A stretch of DNA of 64,000 bases from Selaginella moellendorffii (lineage: Eukaryota; Streptophyta; Lycopodiopsida; Selaginellales; Selaginellaceae). The stretch is from NCBI RefSeq assembly GCF_000143415.4, contig NW_003314309.1:158022-222021 (forward strand), written 5' to 3'. A model generated the notes under the pieces. The model had not been told where the DNA came from. It was given only the letters and a program-made list of their open reading frames with translations, and did no database searches. Position 1 is the first letter of the stretch, and each line of letters starts with the position of its first letter. Positions 1 to 11,076 of the stretch are shown piece by piece. The translations under genes were made by a program, and so were the position numbers.

Positions 1-130
1 AACATTTACAAGATTTCTATACCTGTGTGCTTGCTTTAGATGTAGAAGCCAGGTTAGGGTATTGATTGGCTGCATTCTCAGCTGGCCGTTTAAGATGATT
101 CTTGAAAAAGCTGGTGGCGGCAGTGGTTAG
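1..130 (-). pseudogene. edge of an MSH3-fragment block from the preceding unit
   Basis: These bases match 9679-9800 and 23848-23980 closely, so the window opens at the end of the same block that carries the MSH3-like fragment in the later units. Too little is left here to show the MutS motifs themselves. It shows that at least one more repeat unit lies, or once lay, to the left. Confidence 0.55.
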
Positions 131-1220
131 TATATTTATTATAAGATTCTTATATTATTTTGTTAGAATAATATTATTTGTAGGTGAACCATATATTATA
201 GCTTACTTGCTACACTAAATCTGAGAGGGAGATGGAAACTCTTTGGCTAATTATTTTCCTGTTGCATTTGTTAGTTATTATTGTTAGTTATTGCAAGAGT
301 GAAATTTCTACAATATTTATCTTAGATTCATTGGTAGATTATGGAAATAATAATTACATTTTAAACACTTATGCAAAGGTCAATTTTCCTCCCTGTGAAA
401 GAGAATTCCTTAGTGAAGCAACAAGGAAATTTTCAAATAGAAATCTCATTCTTAATGTGAATAAAGTGTTTAACTTTGTTCATTTGCAACTTCATATTGG
501 AATCTTTAATTAATTCAACCATTTTTGTCACCCACAAAGAATATATAATAATCAAAATAATCTTTAATTTAGTCAGTGAATTAAATTAAAAATAACACTA
601 TTCTTTTATACATATAAAGTTATTTTTATCCCATAATATTAATAATAAACATTTCTTCTATAAACCTCATACAATGTTTTATTAAGAAACTTCATTTAAT
701 TAAATTTATTTTAAAATTTTCCGATTCAGCTATATCAAGGTATGCATATATTACATTTTACTTAATTAATCTTTGGTTTTTCCTTGATGTTGGTTCAAAT
801 AAATATATTAATAACTGTTCATTATATAAATGGGAAGAAACTATGATTTGTTACAATGGCTTGAAATATTTTTGAAAGTTGAAATTTGAAAATTGAAATC
901 TCTATAATAGGATTTGCATAAGTTAACTCTTTAAATAATAAAGTTATTTTTTTAAAAAAAATATTTACCATATAATATTAAATATATTTTATAATTAATT
1001 AATTAAATATTCATTTTAAAAAAAACTTCTTACTTGAAAGAACTCTTGTTTATTTTTATTTTAGATTAGACTATATTTACAATATTTCTTGTTTTATTTA
1101 AAGTGTTCTTCATTTTGGTTGCTATATCTCTCTGGAAAATTAAATTATAAATTATTTTCAGAAATTTTAAATTAACTTTTAATCCTAATATCCTAATCAT
1201 TGTTGTAAATCTATTCAATT
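131..1220. other. AT-rich DNA, no gene seen
   Basis: Strongly AT-rich sequence shared with 9810-10800 and 23985-25020. The short open frames (for example 232-513) occur in only some copies, lack recognisable motifs and have base composition like the surrounding spacer. At about 1220 the sequence jumps to DNA equivalent to 14355 of the next unit, so roughly 3.5 kb present elsewhere (PII, GC-rich block, LRR fragment, DUF4218) is deleted here. Bases 351-545 are repeated at 5085-5275. Confidence 0.6.
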
Positions 1221-2990
1221 TATTGTTGTAAGCACTTTAAAAGTTTTTATATTATCAATAAATAATTTATTTTGATAACTTGTTAATGTCCAAGTTCCAT
1301 GATCAATTTTTCCATCACATCACAGCCATATATTTTACTTTATTCTGCACACAACTAAGTCTTTTTTAGTACTTATTTCATCATTTTTATCAGTAATAGT
1401 TTTATATATAGTTTCAAAAATATTTTTAAATATATACATATAATCCTTTAAAAATGCTACCGGCAACTTATAAAAATATGAAAGTTGATAAAATGTGACT
1501 ATATTATTGGGTAATGATATTTGATCTTCTTGTCTAACCAAATAATAATATATTTCTTATTGTTATGGAGTCATCTGTCCTAGTACTAGTCAAATATAAT
1601 TATGACCATTAAATAAACTAATTAAAATTAAAAATTAATTTATGTTTTATAAATAATAACTAAAATCTTACGTTCTATTAGTAGACATAAATGGATGATC
1701 CATAGGTAAAAAACACCAATGACTAATATATATAAATTTTTATAAACTTCGTGACTATATTCCAAGATTGCAGATCCATAGTCTAGGTGAAAGTATTTTC
1801 CCATTAGTTTGAAGTCCTGAAAAAATTTATAATTCAGGAAAATCATGAATAAACTATCACATTGCTTCTCTAAACTTAAAAAACCTTTTAGATTAAAATT
1901 ATCTTTCCATGGCAGTTAATCCCATAATTGTTTTAACTCTTCCAAAAATAATGACCAATAAATATTAGGTACCTTTGGAAGTTTTGGGCCTAGAAATATT
2001 ATAAATATAAATATGTAATTTTATTTTTTAAACTAATACTTGGTATAATCATAATAAGGAATATAAATGAAGGCTTAATTGCTAGAGTTGGTGGTATATT
2101 ATTATTAATTGCAACAATTGCCTAACATGAATATATTTTTGCCATTAATTTTGTTTGAGAAAGATCATCTACAGCTATAGTAAAATGTATGGATTGATGA
2201 TCAAATGATAAGTTATATATTGTGTTATTTCTCTACATTGAAATTATTATTGAAATTAAGGTATAATAGAGAAATAGTGCATTATTTTCTCAGGTATATA
2301 ATTGTTAAAATCTTTGTGCTTGTTAGCAATAGAAATTTGACAAAATTGAAGGTCCTTATTCTCCTTATGAAACAACATAAAATCATTGATGCATAAATCA
2401 ATCTTTTTATATGTAAGTCCATTATGTTTAGTGATATTTACCATTATTTATAATTATTTGAAAAACTTTATTTGTAAGCAACATTTTTTTGAAGAGTTTT
2501 CATCCAAATAATGAAAAATTTAATACTAAATAATAAATAAAAATTAATTACTTTAAAAAATGATCCGTTGCTTGGCTTGATATTCCAATATTAACTTGGA
2601 CATCTAGAAATATTAAACAAGCCAACAAAATAGAAGCACTTGCCCCTTTATAAATAGGTAATAAATTGTCTTCATTTCCATGTAAGCAATTTTAGAAATA
2701 ATTAAATACATTATTATCCTCAATATCATCATTGCCACTACCATTATCACCACTCAAATTAATATAACAATCATTTGGAACTATAAAGCTTTTATCAATT
2801 TCAAAAAATTGTTATACTAAAGTAGTAGATCTGCATAATCTAATCCCTTGAATATTTTCCATTGAAAACCATGCATCATGTGATGCTAAAGGATGTTTAC
2901 CATAAAGACAAATATGATTTATGATAATTTGTATAAGGTAAATATAATTACTTCCACAACATGCAACTCTCATTCCTAAATCCTAAACAA
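1221..2990 (-). mobile_element. CACTA (En/Spm) TNP2 transposase relic
   Basis: Read on the minus strand, broken frames follow the order of a TNP2 (Transposase_21) protein. From high to low coordinate: an N-terminal part around 2650-2950; a segment at 2256-2444 with KIDLCINDFMLFHKENKDLQ followed by IPEKIMHYFSIIP, matching the family's dCMLYWKEN..L..C and IP.KVLRHFPLIPR motifs; around 1660-1760 CFLPMDHPF, matching the family's RRFLPxNHPF; and at 1335-1541 an LDVMH-like KNIFETI segment with GKTKDN- and DLVxMGIR-like followers. Stops and frameshifts occur throughout, so no transposase can be made. The family assignment is from motif order recalled from knowledge of TNP2 proteins. The same relic recurs before each LRR copy. 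Confidence 0.8.
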
Positions 2991-3099
2991 AAAGCTTAAT
3001 ACAGATCTGAGGAAAAAAACAAAGTTCTTTTATTAGGAAATTATGTGTTAAAAGTGGGTACATTATACTGCTATTAGTAATTTAGTTGGTGTAAATATT

Positions 3100-3436
3100 G
3101 TTGAAATTTATGACTAAAACTTTTGGAACTACAAACCTTAAGAACTTACATTTTAGTCACAGTTTAAAAGTTGTAAATTGCAACTCTAATTAGCAACATA
3201 TATGAGCTTATCTCGCTTTAAAGAATATGTTACTACAAATTATGATTTATATTTTAGTTGTAAAGGACAACTATAATTTCCAACTTAAATTTGAGTAACT
3301 ATAAAGCTATCACAAATTACAACTTAAAATTTGTAACTAAAGCCAATTTGATACTAACATTTAAGTTGAGTTGATTACAACTTAAATTTCCAACAAACAC
3401 AAAAATTTCGTTGGAAAAACATATCATTATAATGCT
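3100..3436 (-). mobile_element. CACTA subterminal repeats (terminus trimmed)
   Basis: This stretch has many short direct and inverted repeats of the type CAACTTAAATTT and AGTTGTAAATTGC, as expected of CACTA subterminal regions that bind the element's own DNA-binding protein. It ends at CTTTTACGG. In the unit before copy D the same place reads TGTAGTAGTG (the CACTACTACA end) before that junction. So the last 12 bp including the terminal motif are missing here and in units B and C. Confidence 0.65.
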
Positions 3437-3556
3437 TTTACGGACTGGCAGAAGTCAAGTCTAAGTCTCCACATTCCATCCACCGTGGCCAAAAAATCAC
3501 CACAAAAAAAAATTGTGCAAAAATCTATGTTATGTAATATAGTTGATCAGTATACC

Positions 3557-3702
3557 AATGGCAAATCCCAAGTCCCCCACTTTATTGACTAGCAAGGCTT
3601 TCATCAAGGCCCTTTGCTAGTCAATAAAGTCAATAAAGTATTTTACAATGGTAAATCCCAAGTCCCCCACTTTATTGACTAGCTCAATTGACTCGAAGTC
3701 AA
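3557..3702 (+). promoter_or_regulatory. upstream region of LRR copy A: W-box cluster and hairpin
   Basis: About 90-240 bp before the ATG lies a pair of direct repeats (3559-3592 and 3648-3683, beginning GGCAAATCCC or GGTAAATCCC). Between them is a perfect 17-bp inverted repeat (3579-3595 with 3614-3630, ACTTTATTGACTAGCAA). TTGACT, which fits the WRKY W-box TTGAC[C/T], occurs at 3585, 3675 and 3688 on + and at 3619, 3628 and 3697 on -. The arrangement is kept before copies B and C and reduced before D. A role in defence-type induction is inference. Confidence 0.45.
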
Positions 3703-3792
3703 GTGTGCCAAGAATTGATTATCAAATGTGCGTGTAAACTCTGCAAAAAGAAGAACGTCATCTCGCACGTTCACTCTTTGATGTTCTGATCC

Positions 3793-5084
3793 ATGGCCAT
3801 GTCTCTCGCGGATTTGCTGTTGCCTTTGTTTCTACTCGTCTTTCTCACAAGATCCCGGTCACAGTGCCCCACAAATCCATCCGCAATCGTGAACGACACA
3901 CAGGTTCTTCTCTCTCTCCGTGACAGGCTTGGCATCAAAGTGTGGAACGAGACTGCCAATCCAAGAGCATGGCGGGGAGTGGAGTGGAGCTCGGACAACC
4001 AAGTGGAGGGCCTCGCTCTGTCCAGGTTTAATCTCTCGGGAGTTTTTCCTGCCACCTGGGCCGAGCTTCCATCGCTGGCTCGCCTGGACCTCTCGCAAAA
4101 CGGCCTCTCCTCGCTGGAAGTCCCTTGCAAAAATACGCAGCTCAACCTCCTCAACTTGAGCTCCAATTCCCTGCAAGAGTTCCCCGAGCCTCGAGAGTTT
4201 GGAAAGCCTGGACCTCAGTGGGAACTTCTTAACAGTGGCCAGACTCCCAAAGTTTAGCTTGACGCTGTGATCGCTCGACCTGTCCATCAACAACTTAACT
4301 GGGAGCTTTTCCATTGGTGGTAACCTGGGACTGGAGGCACTGGAACTCTCGCAGAACGGCCTCAGCGGCTCCATTCCAGAAACTTTCGGGGAGATGACGA
4401 ACTTGACGCGCCTGGACATATCGTATAACAGGTTTACAGGAGATCTACCCGATATTTGGAGCAAGAACTTGGAGCTCAGGTACATGCGTATCACCAACAA
4501 TTCGCTCCAGGGTGGTTTGCCACCGAGCTTGAGAAGGCTACGCAAGCTCTCGGATTTACGCGCTGCATACAACTCTCTCTCCGGGCCACTGGAGCTGGAA
4601 GATGGCGACTTTGCAAGCATCGAGGTTTTGCACCTCGGGCTAAACTGGTTTAGCGGAACGATCCCGGCTACGCTGGGAGGCTTGAGGAACTTGAAGATCC
4701 TGGTTCTCACGGGGAATCGTTTTAGTGGCACCATCCCAGGCGAGCTCTCGAAGCTCTCGCATCTCCAGCTGCTGTTTCTCATGGGGAATCGTTTAAGTGG
4801 CGACATACCTCCGGAGCTTGGAAACTGGTCGAACATCAGGGAGATATGGCTCGACAGCAATGACTTGACTGGAACAATCCCAGGCGAGCTCTCGAAGCTC
4901 TCGCATCTCCAGCAGCTAGTTCTCAGCAGCAACGACATCGGCGGGGAGCTCCCTTCTGGACTCTCCAACTGCACCGAGCTCGTCGGTCTCTCGCTGAACC
5001 AGAACAAGTTCTCTGGAAATCTCCCTGACAGCTTCAGGAATTTGAGCCACCTGCTCCTTCTGTCGCTTTCCAGCAACGATCTTA
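3793..5084 (+). pseudogene. LRR receptor-like protein, copy A (truncated, frameshifted)
   Basis: The start ATG and the first 130 codons match copies B and C: hydrophobic signal peptide, N-terminal cap, then LRRs. Three lesions break it. An 11-bp deletion after 4186 shifts the frame. A CGA-to-TGA change gives a stop at about 4267, in the phrase that reads TLRSLNLS elsewhere. After 5084 the gene stops abruptly within the LRRs, where copy B reads on from 17897, and AT-rich DNA follows. Frame is regained at 4394-5084, where one GNWSN-type module remains. The island, last four LRRs, transmembrane helix and tail are gone. It can encode only a short secreted N-terminal peptide, and I call it a pseudogene. 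Confidence 0.85.
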
Positions 5085-6384
5085 AACACTTATACAAAGG
5101 TTAATTTTCCTCCATGTGAAAGAGAATTCCTTAGTGGAGCAATAGGGAGATTTTTAAATAGAAATCTCATTTTTGATATGAATAAAGTGTTTAAATTTGT
5201 TCATTTGCAACTTCATATTTAAATCTTTAATTAATTCAACCATTTTTGTCACCCACAAAGAATATATAGCAAGGTATAAATTATGGAAGTGTTGGATGTG
5301 GATTGTTCAATACTATTGAAAATACATTTCTAAGTTTGTCTAAAGATAATTCCTTTAATTTTTTATTTTTTGTCAAGAGAATCTTTCCAATCCAAAATTA
5401 TCTATGACATATCTATCTACAAGAGAAAAATTTCATTGAAGATAAATATATATTCATATCTCAAATTAGTCTAAATGCAACACTAAACATTATAAATAAA
5501 TCTATATTTTACATAACATATGGATTTAATGATATAATTAATAATTACTATGAACCTAGTTTTTTTTTGCCAAATCAATACATAATCTTAGAGTTTCTTG
5601 ATATTTTGATGCAACTTTATGATACTCACATTCGTAAAATAATTTAAAGCTTACTCACATTCAAATAAATATAATTCATAGCTTTAAATTATTTTATGAC
5701 CTCTTTATTTATGTTATAAGTCTTGTATCAAAAAGGAGCATCCAAAATTGTGATTGCATAGTTATTTCTGTTAGGTTGTAGTACACTCTTTTTTATCAAA
5801 CACCATTAACCAACCTAACAAAATAGCAATACAGTTTAACTGCAAGTTTAATTTAATTTAATTTTATCTTAGATTAAATTTACCATCACTCAACATTTTC
5901 TATGCAGACTTTTACACTATACTATTTGATATTGTTCAAAATCCTCTATCATATAATAAATTTGTATTAAAGTGAAAGTACTTATTGATACATTTTAATT
6001 ATGGAAAATTGTAACAAGCTTCACAAATCTTAATGTTGAATGTTACAACTTTATAGGACCAAGTAAAAAAACTTTAGTGACAGAATGTTTACCCTTAACT
6101 TCATTTTATTTAAATCCAATAAATTATATTTATTGGGATCAATTTCATCCTACCTCCAAAATTTATAATATATTTATTGATCTATTTTGAATGAAAATGA
6201 TTATATATATCTTATAAACATCCAGCAAGTAACTGTTATATATAATAAAAGTTTAATACAAAGTTTTGTTAGTCTGATTTTATTTAAAAAATTTATAACA
6301 AAATTTTAAACTGAAACTTTTTAAAGTAATTTAAAATATCTTAAATACTATATTATAATAATATTTATGTTTAATGTTTTAGAA
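5085..6384. other. AT-rich replacement block inside unit A
   Basis: This 1.3-kb block stands where copy B has 17898-20534 (LRR 3' end plus most of the PPR gene). Its first 190 bp repeat 351-545 of this window in direct orientation; the rest is AT-rich with no recognisable gene. The right junction carries a small local duplication of GCATGATG. It looks like a deletion filled with, or caused by, spacer DNA from another unit. Confidence 0.65.
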
Positions 6385-6958
6385 AAATGATGAAGCATGA
6401 TGCCGCATGATGGCGCACTTAGCTCGAGAGGAAAACGTCTTCGCTGCAAGACGGTCCCATCTGCTTGGCTTGAGAATGGATGCCTCTGCCGGTCTCGAGA
6501 CTAGCCTCCTTGACGAGCTTCCCATCGACCAAAACAGCGTCTTCCTTCGCCGCGAGGCTGCTACAAGCCTTTGCCGCGTCCTGGAGTTTGGCTTGCATCC
6601 TCTCGAAGAGATCCAGAGCCACATCGCTCTCGCCATTGGAGACGTAGCCCAGCATCAAGGACATCACGCTTGGGTGAAGAATGCTGTCGAACACGCGGCG
6701 GGAATCCTCCATGCTGCCGCATTTCGCGTACATGTCTCCCCAGCTGCTTGCTCTCCGCCGCCTGGGCGTGGATCGCCCAGGCGCAAATTGCCCTAGCGCA
6801 AATCCCTTGTGACCTTGGGCGCCCGCGGCGACGCTGCCGAAGGAGCGAATGCTGGTGCGGCGCATCGAATCGCTGCCGTCGCCAAGTCTCATCCATCGCA
6901 AGAACCCTAAACATTTGCTAGCAACATGGAAATTCAACCAAGGCCGTCGATTCAAGAA
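6385..6958 (-). pseudogene. PPR protein N-terminal remnant, copy A
   Basis: Minus-strand frames give a basic leader (MRRTSIRSFGSVAAG), then DMYAKCGSMEDSRRVFDSIL and a following GYVSNGESDVALDLFERM, typical of plant PLS-class pentatricopeptide repeats. Such proteins bind organellar RNA. Only the N-terminal quarter is left: the rest was lost with the 3' half of LRR copy A. A 20-bp deletion between GGCTTG repeats (shared with copy C, absent from B and D) shifts the frame. The residual frame has no ATG at its very start. Non-functional. Confidence 0.8.
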
Positions 6959-7084
6959 TATCTGACGGTTGGAAATGAATCGGGGTGGAAAACCTTAGGA
7001 AAAATCGCCCTGGTCGCCCTCGAGTTAAGTCGACTGAAAACAGGAACTATGGCGATCAAGCGTAATCGCTCTTAAGACTCTTAC

Positions 7085-7357
7085 CTGTTGAGGCAGCGAT
7101 TCCTGCTACTCCACCGGAGATCAAGCTCGTCACCATCCTACTCGGGCTTGAAAGTAAACATGCAACGCCAGGAGGCCTAAGCTTGTCAAAACTGTGTTTA
7201 CCAATGCGATGGTGCTCTGTGCCTGTAAAGCTTTTCCAAAAATTTCTCACACTCGGAAACCACAAAAAAATCCAACTTTGAGCGTTCCAGTAGTTGTAGA
7301 GAGTGTCATACAAGCAGAAGTTTATCGCAATCGTTGGCCCTATGGCAGGAGTCAAGT
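7085..7357 (-). pseudogene. mitochondrial carrier (SLC25) gene fragment, unit A
   Basis: The minus strand reads LTPAIGPTIAINFCLYDTLY, close to the G.GP.I.I.F..YE.L segment of SLC25 carriers. After a short non-matching stretch comes LISGGVAGIAAST, matching the [SA]GSLSG[IL].ST start of the next carrier repeat. A CACAG acceptor stands just before the first segment and an AACAG/GTAAGAG donor just after the second, so one or two exons were copied with their splice sites. Everything else of the roughly 300-aa, six-helix carrier is missing. The substrate cannot be told. Present in all four units. Confidence 0.65.
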
Positions 7358-7364
7358 CTGTGGC

Positions 7365-8240
7365 ATTTGGCAGGGAGGAAAACCAATACCAAAAGCGTCG
7401 TCAGAGTTCCTTATAAAGGCTAAGAAAGCTCTCCTGTATGTGATAGATGCGGACACAGAGCAACGTTTACACGCAAGAGCACAAAAGCTGTCAAGGGAAC
7501 AACCAACAACAAAGATCACAAAGCTCAAGGTGAGGAAATTCAGGAGAAGACTCAGGAACAAGATCCTGAACATGTAACCACCTTGCAGGTTCCAAACTGA
7601 CAGTCATCAAACCAGTGTAACGTGAACATGACCCAGCAGGAGCAGTCTCCAGCATCTCCACCGCACACAGCAACACTAACACAACCAGCTCTCGATGCCG
7701 ACACCGACAACATGCCGCATCACCGCAAACACCACAATTGAGAGCATCCCGAGCAGGAGTGACGCTGCAAGCCTGTGGATCTTAAGCTTGGCATTTCTCC
7801 AGTTTGTGGACAAAATGCAGTGTCTCCAGTCAACACCATAGATGCAGATATCAGCAGATTTTTCAAGGCTTTTCGACGACAAGCAGATGAGCATTTTCAT
7901 GCGAGACAGAGTCCAATCAACACCTTTGTCTACCAGCCCCTAGATGTGAAGGTCATGAAGATCCAGATCCAGAACCATATTCTCCAGCTCAAGAGGAGCA
8001 TTCAAGGAATCTGTATGCACAAAGACTTAGCGCATGAATAAGGAACTCCCCAAGGAGAATGCAGAGCTTCGCAATGAGATCTGACAGCTCAAGGTGAAGC
8101 AGCTGTAGGGATAGGGTGCGCTACAATAGAAGAACAAGTTCAAGAATGAGCTCTCAGCAGCAATACAACAGCCCAATGCCATGAAGAAGTGAGAGCTTCA
8201 AGATGAAACTCAACTCAATTGTGGGAGAAAGTGGAGCATA
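7365..8240 (+). other. unrecognised block conserved between units
   Basis: Moderate-GC sequence repeated at 21530-22400, 35290-36190 and 61775-62700. Short plus-strand frames are Q/E- and P-rich (7628-7738 reads MTQQEQSPASPPHTATLTQP) and end in a coiled-coil-like KELPKENAELRNEI with in-frame stops. No frame stays open in all copies and I recognise no domain. It is most simply another decayed gene or element piece. Confidence 0.4.
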
Positions 8241-8644
8241 GAAAATCAACCTTATATTTAGAAACATCATCCTAAGTCTTGAAATTTAAATCTTAAGACT
8301 GAAGAACAAGTTGCCCCATGTAAAATTAATTAAGGAGGTGAGTTAACATTCAAACTTTATCCCTTTCTTTTGTACTTTAGCCTTCCATCATCAATGCATG
8401 TCCATTTGCTCAAAATCTAGAATACTTAAGTGATGCTAAGCTTATTTTTGCTCATGACTTCGACAAAAGCCTTTCTAGGGATTGAAAGACTCAAGTAATT
8501 CCTTTTTTACTTTTTATATATTTATTTGTGTCTAGCTGAAGTAAAATGCAAAATTAAGTCAAACAAGTGTAGTAGTAAGCATCCACTTTACTCTTACCTT
8601 TTTTTATTTTTCATTCTTATTTTCTTTTCCTCTTTCTTTCTTTT
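8241..8644. other. AT-rich spacer, nothing recognised
   Basis: AT-rich DNA with pyrimidine runs near 8600-8645. The equivalent regions in the other units carry different short frames, so none is likely to be coding. Confidence 0.5.
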
Positions 8645-9235
8645 CTAGTACAAGCTTTTAGCATACAGACTTTTGCCCAAGTTTCTAGGAATGGTTTGTT
8701 TTAACATTTAAAGGAATGATTGCAAAACACATGAACTTTCAGCATTTAGATTGGGATGGATATTTGCCATTTCTTTGGTATACGTATATCATAGGGTATA
8801 AAGTTCCATTGGTGCTTCACTTTATAAACTTTTATATGGTCATTATTCGATATGGTTAATAGAATTGAGTTTACTTTCGTGATTGCTATAAACTGCCAAT
8901 ATTAAGTTTTGGGATCAATATTTGATGAGCATTCTTCCACTCATTCGAGTAGAGTTTATTAAGCACTTAGGTTGTGTAGAAGTGGGATAATAACAACATA
9001 ATAACTTCCATCATAGTCCATCAATGGAGTACAAAGTGGATGATTTGGTGTTAATCCATTTTCCCAATGTTACAATATATGGTTTGTTTAAGGGGCTCTT
9101 TATTCAGTGAAAGGGACTATATTAAGTGTTTTGGTAAGTTAAACTACACATTTATAAAGTTTGGCAAAACATTCAACAAACTAATCCTCCAGAAATTATA
9201 TATATGCAATAACATATATTGCTTATAGCCACCAC
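8645..9235 (+). mobile_element. Ty3/gypsy integrase 3' relic, unit A
   Basis: Plus-strand frames read KGMIAKHMNFQHLDWDGYLP and later YKVDDLVLIHFPNVTIYGL then KGL. These align with KRMITKYMNFQHSDWDSYLP and YKVDDLVLVCFPHLTVCGL of the complete gypsy element at 37524-42379. So this is the end of the integrase core and its C-terminal domain from the same family, inserted in the opposite direction and full of stops. The LTR expected after it is missing here but partly present in units C and D. Confidence 0.75.
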
Positions 9236-9249
9236 AACCACCACCCCAA

Positions 9250-9655
9250 ATTTAACATCCAACTGCTAAGACAAATTGGTCCATCTCTTTCACTACCCTC
9301 TTCTCCTCACATAAACTCCTTAGCCTCAAGCATGGCTTTGGTATATAGAGAGAATGGGCCAGCCTTGTGTCTTGGTATGCCAACTTTGTAGCCAACTTCC
9401 ACAAGCCTTCCCATGCACGCAACCGGAATGAGAAAGCAGCCAATTTTCTTAGAATTTGCTTATCATAGCCATAGCTTTCTCACTGCTAGCATTCCAATAT
9501 TCTGCCACATCCTCTCCAAAACATTGAAACTTTGTATCCCACCTCAACAATGAGAAGAGTGTCTAGAAATTTCTTCATGAGCTCCACAATCTGCTGCTAC
9601 AGAGGAGTAAGCTTTTCCTTTCCTGATGGCAACTTTCCATCACAAGAGGAATTTC
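9250..9655 (-). pseudogene. MSH3: MSH3-like MutS domain I fragment, unit A
   Basis: Minus-strand frames give, in order, KLTPL-stop-QQIVEL, DTLLIVEVGYK, F.GEDVAEYW, then after a frameshift RLVEVGYKVGI and KAGPFSLYTKAMLEAKEF. This is the order of the mismatch-recognition domain of MSH3 (TPLEQQ..ELK, LL.VEVGYK, FGEDA, RLV.AGYKVGVVKQ, ALYTKATLEA). The middle of the domain is shortened and stops are present. The full protein is over 1000 aa, so this is only a gene scrap. Identification rests on remembered motifs; MSH3 fits better than other MutS homologues because of the ALYTKATLEA-like end. Confidence 0.7.
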
Positions 9656-9799
9656 CATTGGAAGCATCTTGTCCCCAATAACATTTACAAATTTTCTATA
9701 CCTGTGGTTGCAAGAGGATTTAGATGTAGAAGCCAGGTTAGGGTATTGATTGGCTGCATTCTCAGCCGGTCGTTTAAGATGACACAACGATTATTCTTG

Positions 9800-10920
9800 A
9801 AGCAGCAGTGCCTAGTATATTTATTATAAGATTCTTATATTATTTTATTAGAATAATATTATTTGTAGGTGAACCATATATTACAGCTTACTGAGATGGA
9901 AACTTTTTGGCTAATTATTTCCCTGTTGCATTTGTTAGTTATTGCAAGAGTGAAATTTCTGCAATATTTATCTTTAGACTCATTGGTAGATTATAGAAAT
10001 AACAATTACATTTTAAACACTTATGCAAAGGCTAATTTTCCTCCCTATGGAAGGAAGATTTTTTAGGAATTTAAACATTATCTACTAATTTAAGAGCATT
10101 AGATTATATACAAAATAGTTTTACTTATATTTTCTTCACCATTATAGTTTTAAAGATAAAATAATCCTTAATTTAGGTAGAGAATTAAATAAAAATAACA
10201 CTATTCTTTCATAGATATAAATTTTTTTTATCACACCAAATTAATAGTAAACATTTCTTCTATAAACCTCATATAATGTTTTACTATGAAAGTTCATTTA
10301 AGTAAATTTATTTTAAAATTTTTGAATTCAGCTTTATCAAGCTATGTATATATTGGATTTTTCTTAATTAATCTTTGGTTTTTCCTTGATGTTGGTTTAA
10401 ATAAATATATTAGTAACTGAATGGGAAGAAACTATATTTTGTTGTTTAAATTTTTATTACAATAACTTGAAACATTTTATTAAAAAAATTTGAAATTTCT
10501 ATAGTAGGATTTGGATCAGTTAACTCTTTGAATAATAAATTTATTTTATAAATAAAATTATTTACCATATAATCTTGAATAAAATCTAATGAATAATTAA
10601 ATAATATATTAACTATTTATTTTCAAAAAGACTTCTTACTTGAAAGGGCTCTTGTTTTTTTCCTTTTATATTGGAATGTATTTGCAATATTTCCTGTTTT
10701 ATTTAAAGCCTTCTTCTTTTTGGTTGCCATATCTCTTTTGAAAATTAAATCATAAAATTATTTTCAGAAATTTTAAGTTAACTTCTAATCCCAATCTCCT
10801 AATAATAGTGCTAAATCTATGCAATTTATCGTTCATCCAATGCTAATGCCATCCTAATCACGATATTAATGGCTTCCTAATTGCAATCCTAATCCATGTA
10901 ATCAGTATTAATTATACTCC
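9800..10920. other. AT-rich spacer, no gene seen
   Basis: Shared with 131-1190 and 23985-25090. No motif was seen in any frame; the small open frames are not conserved. Near 10830-10920 a CCTAAT-rich stretch leads into the PII block. Confidence 0.55.
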
Positions 10921-11007
10921 TAATTGCAAGGTAATGGCACAAACCTAATCACATCCTCTCAAGGATTCAAGGTTTTTTTGATTCAAGCTTTTTGTTCTTT
11001 CAATCAA

Positions 11008-11076
11008 GCATTGCTGAGAGTTGGAATTCAAGGAGTAACGGTGAGCAATGTTCGTGGTTTAGGCACTCAAGGTGGA
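11008..11076 (+). pseudogene. GLB1: PII signalling protein (GLB1) exon fragment, unit A
   Basis: The frame reads ALLRVGIQGVTVSNVRGLG then TQGG, against the near-invariant plant and bacterial PII segment LLK.GIRGVTVSDVRGFGAQGG. PII senses 2-oxoglutarate, ATP/ADP and, in plants, regulates N-acetylglutamate kinase in the plastid; this segment holds the nucleotide-contacting residues before the T-loop. The T-loop and everything after are missing; downstream codons are unrelated. The fragment sits in an open frame starting upstream (10924), which is probably chance. Confidence 0.7.

Noticed and set aside
232-513. 93-codon frame beginning METLWLIIFLL
   Set aside because: The equivalents at 9869-10066 and near 24080 are shortened by stops and have no recognisable domain; it lies in AT-rich spacer.
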